Positions 1 through 9,420 of a DNA stretch of 64,000 nt are shown piece after piece. The stretch comes from JACKAL01 sp964400355. Lineage in GTDB: Bacteria; Bdellovibrionota; Bdellovibrionia; Bdellovibrionales; JAGQZY01. The translations under genes were made by a program, and so were the position numbers. The first letter of the stretch is position 1; the number at the start of each line of letters is the position of its first letter. The notes beneath the pieces are model-generated. The model saw only the letters and a program-made list of their open reading frames with translations. It ran no database searches and was not told the origin of the DNA. Location: assembly GCA_964400355.1 (NCBI GenBank), contig CAYNTO010000013.1:1-64000 (forward strand), written 5' to 3'.

Positions 1-3
1 ATT

Positions 4-2277
4 TTGGGTAACTCTAGATCGATGTCGTACCGCAAGAGTCTACAATCCATTGCAGCTCAGCATCCTGAAAGCCTCCTTTCGGATTGGCGAAGGGAGCGGG
101 CGCTACGCATCGGCAAGACTCTCAGTTACGCGGGCTTGTTGTTTGCATCCATTGGTCTCCTCGCCGACCTTTTCTGGAGCCCTCTCCCCGTTATTCTCAC
201 AGATGTTTTGCTGATCAGTGGCTGCGCACTGTCGATTTACTGGATACATGCGGAGCAACGCCCCCGCTATTATTGGTGGCCGGTGTTTTTTGGATTCTGG
301 GTGAGTATTTTACCGAGCCTGTGGGTGACAGGCGGCATTGCCAGTCCCTTTTTTGGAGTCGACATTGCAGCACTCTATGTTTTGGGCGCGTGTTTCGAGG
401 ATCGAAACCGCGCGAGCTACTATTTGTGGTTTGCAATTTTACATATTCCCGTCTTCTTATTCATAGAATATTTTGTTCCACTGAGTCAGGCCACACCCAC
501 ACCAGTAGGATTAGCCGCAACAATAACGTCTGTCACTTTCGGCGCCATAGTTGTATGCATACGGTCTTTGCTTGTTTCCGAAAAAGATATTGCCCAGGAG
601 TTTGCCCAACACTTTCGCGATCTCGCAGTGACCGAAGTCGCACTCATGCGCAGCGATACCCAACTTCGCGAAGCCCAGTCCATTGCGCGCATTGGAAACT
701 GGGAATGGAACTTGGAGAAAAACAGCATCTACTGGTCCGATGAGCTCTTCGATATTTTTGAAGTGGACAAAGACACATTTGATTCGTCGTTTGAAGGATA
801 TCTGGCCCGGCTCAATCCAGACATGCGCACGCGCATTGAGGCCATCATCACCAACTCATCTGAAACCGGCGCCGACTTTAGCTTTGAAAACAAAATTGAA
901 ACTAAAAATCATGGAACTCGATATATCTTTAGCCGCGGCCGGGTGATGAAAGACGAAAAGGGCAAAACTGTGCGTATGTGGGGGACGTGCCAGGATGTGA
1001 CCGACCGCAAACACATCGAGGGCGAACTCCTTGATGCGCGCGCGGATCTAGAAAAACGAGTCCATGAACGCACCCGCCAGCTCGCACGCGCACTGGAGAG
1101 CGAAAAAGAGGCCAAAGCGCTTGCCGAAAATGCCAATCAGGCCAAGATGCAGTTTCTAGCCAATATGTCTCACGAAATTCGAACCCCCATGAACTCCATT
1201 TTGGGTTTTACCGAACTACTCAACGATGGCACCCATACCGATGCCGAAGCTAAGGATTACATTCATCGCATTCGCACCAACGGAAAACAGCTACTGCATT
1301 TGATCGACGATATCCTCGATCTCTCTAAATTTGAAGCTGGTCAGATACCCATCCATAAAGTGACCTTTGCACTCAAAGCCACTATCGATGATATCATTCA
1401 CTCGTTTCAACCCGCTCTCGAAGCGAAAGATTTGCACTTCCACTTGCAGTACTCCGGTGACTGCAGTGGAACGTACATTTCCGATGCGCACCGAATTCAG
1501 CAAGTGATCATGAATTTAATCAACAATTCCATCAAATTCTCCGATCACGGCACTATCGAAGTGCTCGTTCATTGTGAGCCAAGTGAAAACTTAGAGTTGC
1601 TCGCGCAGCTGACTGTGGATGTTAAAGATCGCGGCATCGGCATATCCGAAGAAAATCAGAATAAACTCTTTACGCCTTTCAGCCAGGGCGACAGCTCTGT
1701 TGTTCGCCGCTTTGGTGGTAGCGGTCTGGGGTTGGCCATCTCTAAACGCATTAGTGAAGCCCTCGGTGGCAAGTTGCAACTGGTCTCAAGCGCTCCTGGC
1801 AATGGCAGCCATTTCCGTTTTCAAATTCCATTGGAGCCAGCGCAAAAAGACAGTTCCATTGGCCAAGAGGCAAAACTGGAAGGCCGCCATCTCGATAGCT
1901 TTGGCCTGCGCAATAAAAAAATTCTTTTGGCGGAAGATGCAAAAGACAATGCCGTGCTCATTCAGCATTACCTACGAGCTGTGGGTATTCAACTGGACGT
2001 GGCAAGCGATGGCGCACAGGCCGTGGAAATGGCAGAAACAGAAAACTACGATTGCATCCTTATGGATATTCAAATGCCCAACATGGATGGTCTTGAAGCC
2101 ACACGAATTTTGCGCTCCAAAGGTTTCTCGAAACCAATTATCGCGCTGACGGCCCACGCACTCCCATCGGAGATGATACGCTCACTTGATGCGGGCTGCA
2201 CCCAGCACCTCACCAAGCCCATCAAAAAGGCGGACCTCATCGACACGCTCAACAATCATTTGGGCCACCGTTATTAA
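4..2277 (+). CDS. Membrane-bound hybrid sensor histidine kinase with PAS and receiver domains
   Basis: Signal-transduction kinase that would autophosphorylate a histidine and pass the phosphate to its own C-terminal receiver. About six hydrophobic segments lie at residues 39-190, with no large periplasmic domain. A PAS domain follows at about 220-335 (motif IARIGNWEW), then a coiled coil, then HisKA with phosphoacceptor His390 in SHEIRTPMNS, an HATPase with N box (MNLINNSIKF) and G boxes (DRGIGI, GGSGLGLAISK), and a receiver with Asp688 in LMDIQMPNMDG. All catalytic motifs look intact. The frame is open to the window edge: TTG at 4 and ATG at 22 both lack a clear ribosome-binding site, so the true start may be upstream. 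No partner response regulator is adjacent. The sensed signal cannot be told from sequence. Confidence 0.9.
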   Translation: MGNSRSMSYRKSLQSIAAQHPESLLSDWRRERALRIGKTLSYAGLLFASIGLLADLFWSPLPVILTDVLLISGCALSIYWIHAEQRPRYYWWPVFFGFWVSILPSLWVTGGIASPFFGVDIAALYVLGACFEDRNRASYYLWFAILHIPVFLFIEYFVPLSQATPTPVGLAATITSVTFGAIVVCIRSLLVSEKDIAQEFAQHFRDLAVTEVALMRSDTQLREAQSIARIGNWEWNLEKNSIYWSDELFDIFEVDKDTFDSSFEGYLARLNPDMRTRIEAIITNSSETGADFSFENKIETKNHGTRYIFSRGRVMKDEKGKTVRMWGTCQDVTDRKHIEGELLDARADLEKRVHERTRQLARALESEKEAKALAENANQAKMQFLANMSHEIRTPMNSILGFTELLNDGTHTDAEAKDYIHRIRTNGKQLLHLIDDILDLSKFEAGQIPIHKVTFALKATIDDIIHSFQPALEAKDLHFHLQYSGDCSGTYISDAHRIQQVIMNLINNSIKFSDHGTIEVLVHCEPSENLELLAQLTVDVKDRGIGISEENQNKLFTPFSQGDSSVVRRFGGSGLGLAISKRISEALGGKLQLVSSAPGNGSHFRFQIPLEPAQKDSSIGQEAKLEGRHLDSFGLRNKKILLAEDAKDNAVLIQHYLRAVGIQLDVASDGAQAVEMAETENYDCILMDIQMPNMDGLEATRILRSKGFSKPIIALTAHALPSEMIRSLDAGCTQHLTKPIKKADLIDTLNNHLGHRY

Positions 2278-2338
2278 AAGCGGACTCCGATATGTTGAGA
2301 AATCCGTGAACTCTTGAGCGCCGATGGCGCTCAAGGGA

Positions 2339-4216
2339 TTAGTAAAGATTCTCAAAAATGATAATGGCAATACCGATCAGGCCACCGCCGGCCACAATGC
2401 CCGCAGCGATAGTTTCTTGGTTCTCAACAAAACTGTGGTAGCGCTCGGAGCGACGCTCTTTCTTGCGCAGTTTTAAAAGCCAAAAGATAAATGACCCCAT
2501 AAAGAGCACCAGAGTGTCTGCGAACGGCAATACAAAAGCGATACCAAAACCGATGGGCGAAAGCGGAAATTTGCCTTTTGTTTTTTGTACAGCGATCTCC
2601 ATCAACACGCCAAGCACAGCACCTAGCACGACCGCGATCTGAGCCGTGTAATGGAGCGATGAGAATCCTTTAGACAGCACTTCCGCAACCGCTCTCCACA
2701 CCGTCGCTCCAGGCATTGGGAATCTCTCCGTACCTAAAAGTGAGAGATCATGATTGATCACATAATAAAACGCCGGGACCGCGACCAAGGAGCCTACAAA
2801 AATTCCAATAGCATGGCCAATTGCCTGTTGTCGCGGTTTTCCGCCGAGCATGTAGGAGGGCTTGATGTCCATCAACAGATTGCTCGCACTCAGTGACACT
2901 TCGGCCGTTATCCCCGCGCTGATGAGGTTGGTGCCCATCTGCCCCGGCGCCAGCACGCTATAAATAACTTGCGTCATCTTTGCCAGCGCACTTCCGGGCG
3001 TGATCGCTGTCATACCCGTGGATTTGATGGCCATGATACTAAACACGAACACCATAGGCACAGAAACAGCCGTGAGCCAGTAGTCGATATCAAAAAAGGC
3101 TTTACCCATGATCATCATAACTACGGAGAGGGCAATAATTCCGATAACACTCACACGAGTGGGCAATTCGATATCTTTGAGCACGTCCAATTTTTTTTGC
3201 TTGGGTGCCTTGTCTTTTTTAAACATTCCTTTTACGCCCGCCACGAAGCTCGGCGATGAGAAAAATGAATACAACGAGGCAGTAGTCATCATCGCCGCCC
3301 CTCCCCACAACGCCCAGATCGAAATATTCTTAAAGCCGCTGCCCTGAATCACACCTTGATTGATCATGATGGGAGCGAGAATCATGTAATTGAACATGGC
3401 GCCCACAATCATCGACGTGGCGGTGCGAATGGAAATCAGCGCACCCGACCCCATAAGCACAATGGACGAATCCAACCGAATAGTTAGGTCTTTGAGGGGC
3501 ACCCCTGCGATAGACGGTGTCGAAAACTTATAAAGGAGATCGTCCCAATAGTGAGGAATGGCTAAAAATTTTAGATAAATAGCATCGAGCAATTTTTCAC
3601 TGCGCAAAATTTCGAGCGTGGCGGCAAGTGCCCCACCGCCTAAAAGTAACTTGGCTTTCGTCATTCCCTCTTTGGCATCGGCGTGGTGGAGATTGTCGAG
3701 AACCACACCGGCCGCGTAACCCTCTGGGAACGGCAATTGCTCCTCGTTGATGGCGCGCTTTTTTTGCGGAAAGGCGAACAAAGCTCCGAGTAACCCCAGA
3801 GTGACGATCCAACAATAAACCTGCCACATTGGAATCAACTGTTGCGTGACGAGCATATAGCCCGAAAGTGATGCCATCATTGGTTGAGTCATATATCCCG
3901 CACTTGTCGCTATCGACTGCATGGCATTGTTTTCAAGAATGGTCATGTCCTTCGAAAGGTTCATGCGCGAAAACATTTTAAAGGCAGCAAAAGAAAGTAT
4001 CACTGAGGTGATACCCACACCCAGAGTCCAGCCCGTCTTAATACCCACATAGAGATTGGTGAGTGTGAGCACGCAACCGAGCAACATCCCAGTAAGTCCC
4101 GCTCGCAGAGTGAGCTGTGGCATATCGCCCTTGTATACGTTTTTTAGCCACCACTCGTCTTTTTGCTCAAGCGTCCACTCGCGAATCTGTTGGTCTGATA
4201 ACTGTTTGATCGGCAT
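2339..4216 (-). CDS. OPT family oligopeptide/metal-chelate transporter
   Basis: A 625-residue polytopic inner-membrane protein of the OPT family. These are secondary transporters of small peptides or metal-chelate complexes, mostly driven by proton symport. The N-terminal stretch LTLRAGLTGMLLG followed by NLYVGIKTGW is the family's typical opening. Many hydrophobic segments follow, with a basic cytoplasmic loop (FKKDKAPKQKKLD) near the middle and a charged loop before the last helix. Length fits bacterial OPT proteins. The gene is monocistronic, tail to tail with the upstream histidine kinase. The substrate cannot be assigned from sequence. Confidence 0.9.
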   Translation of the reverse strand: MPIKQLSDQQIREWTLEQKDEWWLKNVYKGDMPQLTLRAGLTGMLLGCVLTLTNLYVGIKTGWTLGVGITSVILSFAAFKMFSRMNLSKDMTILENNAMQSIATSAGYMTQPMMASLSGYMLVTQQLIPMWQVYCWIVTLGLLGALFAFPQKKRAINEEQLPFPEGYAAGVVLDNLHHADAKEGMTKAKLLLGGGALAATLEILRSEKLLDAIYLKFLAIPHYWDDLLYKFSTPSIAGVPLKDLTIRLDSSIVLMGSGALISIRTATSMIVGAMFNYMILAPIMINQGVIQGSGFKNISIWALWGGAAMMTTASLYSFFSSPSFVAGVKGMFKKDKAPKQKKLDVLKDIELPTRVSVIGIIALSVVMMIMGKAFFDIDYWLTAVSVPMVFVFSIMAIKSTGMTAITPGSALAKMTQVIYSVLAPGQMGTNLISAGITAEVSLSASNLLMDIKPSYMLGGKPRQQAIGHAIGIFVGSLVAVPAFYYVINHDLSLLGTERFPMPGATVWRAVAEVLSKGFSSLHYTAQIAVVLGAVLGVLMEIAVQKTKGKFPLSPIGFGIAFVLPFADTLVLFMGSFIFWLLKLRKKERRSERYHSFVENQETIAAGIVAGGGLIGIAIIIFENLY

Positions 4217-4243
4217 TTTTTATCCTTTAACTATTTAACTCTA

Positions 4244-4834
4244 TTATTTGGTGCACGCAGAAACGGGTTCAGCAGTAATTGTAAGGTCGACAGTGCTCCA
4301 GGTTTTGGATTTACCATCTTTTCCTTTGTGCAATTCCTTGCACGCACTGTGAAGTTTTTCAAAGGCGGCGCTAAGAGCGAAATCCAGCACGTCGATAGTT
4401 CCCGTTGCAGTCACTAGGCCTTTTGTTTTTTTAACGGTAAAGTCTATGGTTTTTTGAACTCCATTAAAAAGCAGCTCTACTTTTGCAATGTCGTTTTTAA
4501 CCGCAACAATTTTGCCTTTGATTTTTCCGCCCTTGATCGCTTTAAAAAAATTTTCACGCAAAGTGAGATCCCGCGCAGGATTGTCGGTCTCCACGCCCAA
4601 AGCGTCCACTTCGAACGACGTGTGTGCCATCATTTCGTCGATGGTCTCCACCGCTGTATCCACTGTTGCGATGACACCTTTCAGACGACCGGCTACCGCG
4701 GTTTTTTCGGTAAATTTATAAGCGGTCCATGCGACGCTGGGAGTACCACGCCTCCACGACGAGCAAGGAGCTCCGGGTGTCCGTTCAGCTTGCGCGAAAA
4801 GAACTTGAGTAATGATGATTAGGTAGGAAAACAA
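4244..4834 (-). CDS. YceI-like secreted protein
   Basis: A 196-residue protein with a short hydrophobic N-terminus (FSYLIIITQVLFAQA) that looks like a signal peptide without the usual basic residues. The remainder, with WTAYKFTEKTAVAGRLKGV and alternating beta-strand patterns ending in STVDLTITAEPV, resembles the YceI lipocalin-like fold, whose members bind isoprenoid or other hydrophobic ligands in the periplasm. Start is TTG at 4834, chosen because AGGAGG sits 4 nt upstream. That same AGGAGG forms the 3' arm of a terminator-like hairpin (see 4833-4859). Family assignment is moderate; the ligand is unknown. Confidence 0.7.
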   Translation of the reverse strand: MFSYLIIITQVLFAQAERTPGAPCSSWRRGTPSVAWTAYKFTEKTAVAGRLKGVIATVDTAVETIDEMMAHTSFEVDALGVETDNPARDLTLRENFFKAIKGGKIKGKIVAVKNDIAKVELLFNGVQKTIDFTVKKTKGLVTATGTIDVLDFALSAAFEKLHSACKELHKGKDGKSKTWSTVDLTITAEPVSACTK

Positions 4835-4859
4835 AAAACCTCCTGGGATTAGCAGGAGG
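4833..4859 (-). terminator. Terminator-like hairpin overlapping the YceI-like gene's ribosome-binding site
   Basis: On the minus strand CCTCCTG pairs perfectly with CAGGAGG across a 7-nt loop and is followed by six T. It lies just downstream of the subtilase-PilZ gene and could end that transcript. The AGGAGG of the 3' arm is also the only good ribosome-binding site for the TTG start at 4834, and the T-run runs into that start codon. Confidence 0.6.
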
Positions 4860-4932
4860 CCACTTTATTCAGGTTTGTGAGAGGGGGCAAGAACATCGTC
4901 CTGCCCGCTATGCGGCGTTTAAAGCCTCGCAA

Positions 4933-6825
4933 TTACGACGACTTCACAAGAGCCTTTGTCCATCCAGTGATAGATGAGGACTGGGTCTCTGCCATATCGC
5001 AGAATTGAACTCCGTAAGCCTTCTTCTCTTGGCTCCACACCACTTTACCGAGAACTTGCACTTTCTCTTTGCCATCTGGACTCATAATGTTCATTTCGAT
5101 GATACCGCCCTGCTCAAGCATGGCTTCCGTATTGATCTTCACGCCACCGAGAGAGATTGAACTTACGGCGCCCACAAGCTCTTTATCACCCACGCTGATG
5201 CGAACCTCAGAACTGATGCTGTAACGCTGGTGAATACGGCGATCTTCTTCCTCTTTGCGTTTCATTCTCATGGCGAAGGCTACCACGAATGGCGTGAGCA
5301 CCACTAGCATGAGGAGTGCGCGGCCGAAAAGATTCGAAGAATCATCACCAGCGCCGCTGATCATGTGCTTGCCGACCATACCGCAACCACCGGCTCCAGC
5401 CGCTTCGCCACCCGCTGCAGCCAGGCTGCGCGTGCCATTGACACCGTTGTCAGGCTGGAAGTCATCCACTCCGCTTGTTTTTACATAATTCACAGCTTTG
5501 TAGGCATTCACGCGTGAGTCTGTGGTCACCTTTCCAGATACGTTACCCACATTGCTATTGCTCTGACCGAAAAGGATTTGGCTCGCTTGGTAGCCATTGA
5601 TCGGCTTACCGGCTTGACGTTCCATCAGCGCAACAATACCGGCGGCAATGGGAGTCGCCATGCTCGTGCCCGACGCATAAGCGTAGGAATTGTTAGGGAG
5701 CGTGCTCAAAATACTCACGCCGGGACTTGCGATGTCCACCGTTTGTTTACCAAAATTTGAAAAATTCGCCATAACGTCGCTATCACTAGTTGCCGCGATG
5801 GAAATGATGTTCGCCAGCGGATAGTTGGACGGGAATGTAGGGCTGGAATCGTTGTTGGTGCTGGCGTTTCCGGCAGCAGCTACAAATGTCACTTTGCCGT
5901 AGTAGGCTTCGAGAATGGCGTCTTCGAGAGCTTTACTGTAACCGCCACCGCCCCATGAGGCGTTGATCACAGAAGCACCGTTTTGAACGGCATAATAAAC
6001 CGCTTCGATGGCATCCGAAGTGGCACCGCTACCGTTGGCATCTAAAAACTTGAGCGGCATAATTTTGATTTTAGCGGGCGTCAATGACGACGCAAAAATG
6101 TCCTGAGTGATGCCCAGGATGATTCCAGCAACGTGCGTTCCGTGATCTTCGTCATCCATAGGATTGTTAGAATTGGCTACGAAGTTCCAACCGCGGATAT
6201 CATCGACATAACCGTTATGGTCATCATCGATGCCATTTCCAGCAATTTCGCCGGTATTGTTCCAAATCGCATTGGCTTCGGTGAACACTTCGTGATTGTA
6301 GTCCACGCCGGTGTCGATCACCGCAACCACAGGAACGTAAGACGACGGCGAAAGAGCGGCCCACGCCTGCTCAACTTGAATGGGAGCATCCGACTGATAG
6401 TAGCCAGATACAGAACTTAAGTTCATCCCTTTTTGTTGAGCACCGCTTTGAGCGGCATGTTGAGCTTTCATATCTTGAATTTGGCTAAATGTGAGCGGAG
6501 AGCCTTCCACGCCTGTGCTCTGCTTGCGAAGGATGTAGTTGGGCTCAGCATACTCCACATTGGGATCGTTTTTGAGGGATTTCACCATCTGCTCAACGGT
6601 TTGAGCTTTTCCACCCTTAGCTTGGAACTGATGCATATTCAAAGCGCCCCAGGATTTCACCACGTTGAGGTTCGCTCCAGTCGCCTTACTTGCAAACTGC
6701 GCAGCGCCGTTCTGGCCCTTCTTGAATTTCACGATCACTTCACCTTCGACGTACTCTTGTGCAAAAGCACCCGAAGCAAAAGTCGTAGCCAGTGTTGCTG
6801 TCAGTAACAATCTAAAAATAGACAA
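4933..6825 (-). CDS. Secreted subtilase (S8) with C-terminal transmembrane segment and PilZ domain
   Basis: A 630-residue protein. Numbered from TTG at 6825: signal peptide 1-22 (cleavage after SGAFA), inhibitor-like prodomain about 25-98 (EGEVIVKFK, NVEYAEPNYIL), S8 catalytic domain about 155-455 with Asp171 (VIDTGVDYNH), His228 (DHGTHVAG) and Ser388 (GTSMATPIAAG). A Gly/Ala linker and one transmembrane helix at about 502-519 follow, then basic RMKRKEEE and a PilZ domain at about 529-621. PilZ signature residues are visible: R-IHQ-R at 530-534, and SISLGG at 556-561 where the usual Asp/Asn is Ser. Topology would put protease in the periplasm and PilZ in the cytoplasm. The TTG start is chosen because AAGGGGAG lies 5 nt upstream and gives a proper signal peptide; ATG at 6855 is the alternative. 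Confidence 0.88.
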   Translation of the reverse strand: MSIFRLLLTATLATTFASGAFAQEYVEGEVIVKFKKGQNGAAQFASKATGANLNVVKSWGALNMHQFQAKGGKAQTVEQMVKSLKNDPNVEYAEPNYILRKQSTGVEGSPLTFSQIQDMKAQHAAQSGAQQKGMNLSSVSGYYQSDAPIQVEQAWAALSPSSYVPVVAVIDTGVDYNHEVFTEANAIWNNTGEIAGNGIDDDHNGYVDDIRGWNFVANSNNPMDDEDHGTHVAGIILGITQDIFASSLTPAKIKIMPLKFLDANGSGATSDAIEAVYYAVQNGASVINASWGGGGYSKALEDAILEAYYGKVTFVAAAGNASTNNDSSPTFPSNYPLANIISIAATSDSDVMANFSNFGKQTVDIASPGVSILSTLPNNSYAYASGTSMATPIAAGIVALMERQAGKPINGYQASQILFGQSNSNVGNVSGKVTTDSRVNAYKAVNYVKTSGVDDFQPDNGVNGTRSLAAAGGEAAGAGGCGMVGKHMISGAGDDSSNLFGRALLMLVVLTPFVVAFAMRMKRKEEEDRRIHQRYSISSEVRISVGDKELVGAVSSISLGGVKINTEAMLEQGGIIEMNIMSPDGKEKVQVLGKVVWSQEKKAYGVQFCDMAETQSSSITGWTKALVKSS

Positions 6826-6966
6826 GCGAACTCCCCTTGTTAGCCGTACCTTCATCCTATCGGACCAAAGTTCCAAAACATGAGTGAGTGGCTCACAGTG
6901 AGACATTCTTTTTTTTAAAAGAGGCAATATTTTTATGCACGAGGGGACTGTCTATTATATGTAGAC

Positions 6967-7002
6967 AAAAAAAAGACACCGTCTCAAATTGAAACGGTAT
7001 CT
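6967..7002 (-). terminator. Rho-independent terminator of the foldase gene
   Basis: On the minus strand a 12-bp stem (AGATACCGTTTC with GAGACGGTGTCT, two G-U pairs) with a 5-nt loop is followed by eight T. It lies 25 bp after the stop of the foldase gene at 7027. Confidence 0.85.
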
Positions 7003-7026
7003 TGGATCTCGAATTTATATTGGAGA

Positions 7027-8499
7027 TTACTGATTCTGACTGAGCATCTTGTTGTTGATCGACACGCGCGAATCGTTGCGAAGATGCTCGAGCCAGGATT
7101 GGATCAGCTCCATGGATTTTTGCTGCTCCATGATCTGCTTGAACATATCCATCTGTTGCTGCTTCTTGGCATCGCCGCGACCAAGGCTTTTCAGGCGCAC
7201 GAACACATAGGTGTTGTCTTTCTCAATCACTTGCGGTGCGATCTGACCCGGTTTTAAACTCAGTGCGGCTGTCATGATTGCGGAGTCATCACCGATTTTT
7301 GGAATTAAAATATCGCCCACTGAAAAAGATCCTGTCTCTTCCCACTTCCAGCCTTTGCTGGCGATGTATTTTTCACCCTCGCCGCTTTTTAAGGCTGCAT
7401 TGATGGACTCTACCGATTTGCTTGCCGCCTCTTCGGTGACAAGTTTGCGAGCGATGTCTTTTTTGACCTGGTCAAGAGGCACAACCCCGGCTGGTTTGCG
7501 ATCGTTCACCAACATTATATGGTAGCCAAACGATGTTTTAAAAGGCTTGCTGATTTCGCCAATGGGTAGTGAGAAAGCATTTTCGTCGAATTCTTTCACC
7601 ATGGCACCACGGCCGAAATATCCAAGGTCGCCACCGCGATCCTTTGAACCCGGATCTTCGCTGTTCTTCTTAGCGAGCTCCGTAAAATTATCTTTGTTGA
7701 GAGTTTTTGCAATACCCTCAATTTTGGCCAATGCCGCCGCATCTGTTACTGTGGGGCTTGTTTTGATTAAAATATGCTGTGCTTTCGCCTGTTCTTTGTT
7801 GGTGAACTCGGTCTCTTTGTTTTTATTGTAATATTCGGAGATAGCGGCTGATTTCTCTTTCATAGCCGCCTCGATCTGCGCATCCGTCGGCGCCTCGGCG
7901 AGTTCAGCTTTGGATTTGCGAATAAACTCAATATTCAAATTAACATCGGAGACAGCCTCTTCATGCTTTTCCAAAAACTCATCTTTTTTGGCCAAACGCT
8001 GATAAAGCTCATTCATTTTTTGTAAAAGCATGTCTTCGCTCACGCGCTCTTCGAAACGGGCCTCTGTCATTCCTTGCATACGCACCAGCTCTTTGTAGCG
8101 CAGCAGAGAAAACTGCCCCTTGTCCTGAAACTGCGGGATTTGCATTAAGAAATCCTTCATTTCTTCGGTGGGAATAGTGATCTTTTGGCTTTTTGCCTCT
8201 TGAATAACCAGGGAACGATCCACCAGATCATTTACAGCGCGATCCTGCATCTGACGGCGCTCAGGCTCGGACAATTTGGTTGCGCCACGGCTCTCTTGGA
8301 GGCGCTCATAGTACCGGTTGAAATCCATGTAACTGATAGATTCTCCGTTCACCTCTGCTACAGTGGAGCTGGAGCCCATAAAATCCACTTCTGGAGAATA
8401 CCCCACGAACATGAAGATCAAACAGACGAGAATGAGCAACGCCCACCCAGCGATATTGTAAATGGGATTTTTTCTCTTTTTTGTAATGCCTTCGAACAT
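7027..8499 (-). CDS. Membrane-anchored periplasmic peptidyl-prolyl isomerase (PpiD/SurA type)
   Basis: A 490-residue foldase for exported proteins. A cytoplasmic N-terminus (MFEGITKKRKNPIYN) is followed by one membrane anchor at about 14-33, a SurA_N-type chaperone region (VNGESISYMDF onward), a parvulin PPIase domain at about 240-335 (KAQHILIKT, GGDLGYFGRGAMVKEFD, FGYHIMLV) and a C-terminal helical region. This order matches PpiD, with one PPIase domain rather than SurA's two. The start at 8499 is set by GGAGG 6 nt upstream. It is divergent from the mreC-rodA cluster; a terminator follows at 6967-7002. Confidence 0.88.
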   Translation of the reverse strand: MFEGITKKRKNPIYNIAGWALLILVCLIFMFVGYSPEVDFMGSSSTVAEVNGESISYMDFNRYYERLQESRGATKLSEPERRQMQDRAVNDLVDRSLVIQEAKSQKITIPTEEMKDFLMQIPQFQDKGQFSLLRYKELVRMQGMTEARFEERVSEDMLLQKMNELYQRLAKKDEFLEKHEEAVSDVNLNIEFIRKSKAELAEAPTDAQIEAAMKEKSAAISEYYNKNKETEFTNKEQAKAQHILIKTSPTVTDAAALAKIEGIAKTLNKDNFTELAKKNSEDPGSKDRGGDLGYFGRGAMVKEFDENAFSLPIGEISKPFKTSFGYHIMLVNDRKPAGVVPLDQVKKDIARKLVTEEAASKSVESINAALKSGEGEKYIASKGWKWEETGSFSVGDILIPKIGDDSAIMTAALSLKPGQIAPQVIEKDNTYVFVRLKSLGRGDAKKQQQMDMFKQIMEQQKSMELIQSWLEHLRNDSRVSINNKMLSQNQ

Positions 8500-8517
8500 G
8501 GTTTTCCTCCGACGGCC

Positions 8518-8547
8518 ATTATCGTAATTAATGCGATTTTTTTTCAA
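8518..8547 (-). promoter_or_regulatory. Candidate sigma-70 promoter of the foldase gene
   Basis: On the minus strand TTGAAA (8542-8547), an 18-nt spacer and GATAAT (8518-8523) lie just upstream of the ribosome-binding site of the gene starting at 8499. The 5' leader would be about 12 nt. Seen by eye, not tested. Confidence 0.45.
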
Positions 8548-8587
8548 GGAGAAATATTGGAAGAGATAAAAGTTTTTGCTACTCTCT

Positions 8588-9412
8588 ATGAATATGCAAT
8601 TTTTTAAATTCAACATGAGAACCGCCGTCTACACCATCACGTTTTTTACTGTGTGCTTCTTTATCTACACACTGCAACAGGACGCAGCGAGATCCCATTT
8701 CGCCTTAGCGCCCAGCCCCCTGACGATGAAGGTTCATGAAACCTACCGGTTGTTTGCTCAAAACGTAAGCACTACAGCGAGCCATTATTTGGCTTTACTG
8801 GATCTTAAGAACCAAATTAGCGCCCTGGAGCAGGACAATCAAAAACTGAAAGCAGAGCTTCAAGTGCTGGCCGAAATCAAGCTAGAGAACGAGCGATTGA
8901 CGCAACTCAATGACCTGCGCTCGATATTGCCGGCCTTCACCAATATTCCCGCTCGAACAACGGGAAAAGATCTTTTCACCGACCATGCCTCGTTATTTTT
9001 AGACAAAGGCAGTGATCAGCGTGTACCGAATCTAGCTGGTGTCATTACCTACGAGGGTGTGGTCGGCTACACCATCGACGTGCAAAAGGACTCCTCACGC
9101 ATTCTACTTCTCACCGATCGCCTGATGAGTATCGATGCCCTAGTTCAGCGCACCCGCTCGCGCGGGATCGTGAGTGGGCATGGCAAAAATTTGGCCGCGC
9201 TCAAATTTTTAGATCGTCCGCAGGATCTGAGCGTCGGCGACGTGGTCGTGACCAGTGCCGACCAAAAACTTTTCCCTCCGGGTTTTCCGATTGGCCAGAT
9301 TACATCTGTATACATCCACCCCTCGGGCGTGGGACACTATGCTATTATTAATCCAATTGTGGATACACGTAAAATTGCCGAAGCACTTATTTTGAGACCT
9401 AAGACGAATTAA
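8588..9412 (+). CDS. mreC: Rod shape-determining protein MreC
   Basis: Periplasmic scaffold of the elongasome that contacts PBP2 and sits between MreB and the wall-synthesis enzymes. It has one N-terminal membrane anchor (VYTITFFTVCFFIYTL), a coiled coil (NQISALEQDNQKLKAEL, ENERLTQLNDLRSI), then the two-barrel MreC domain with LDKGSDQRVPNLAGV and VGDVVVTSADQKLFPPGFPIG. First gene of mreC-mreD-mrdA-rodA; mreB is not in the window. The start is uncertain: ATG 8588, ATG 8615 and TTG 8576 are in frame and none has a strong ribosome-binding site. Confidence 0.9.
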   Translation: MNMQFFKFNMRTAVYTITFFTVCFFIYTLQQDAARSHFALAPSPLTMKVHETYRLFAQNVSTTASHYLALLDLKNQISALEQDNQKLKAELQVLAEIKLENERLTQLNDLRSILPAFTNIPARTTGKDLFTDHASLFLDKGSDQRVPNLAGVITYEGVVGYTIDVQKDSSRILLLTDRLMSIDALVQRTRSRGIVSGHGKNLAALKFLDRPQDLSVGDVVVTSADQKLFPPGFPIGQITSVYIHPSGVGHYAIINPIVDTRKIAEALILRPKTN

Positions 9413-9420
9413 CAGACCGG

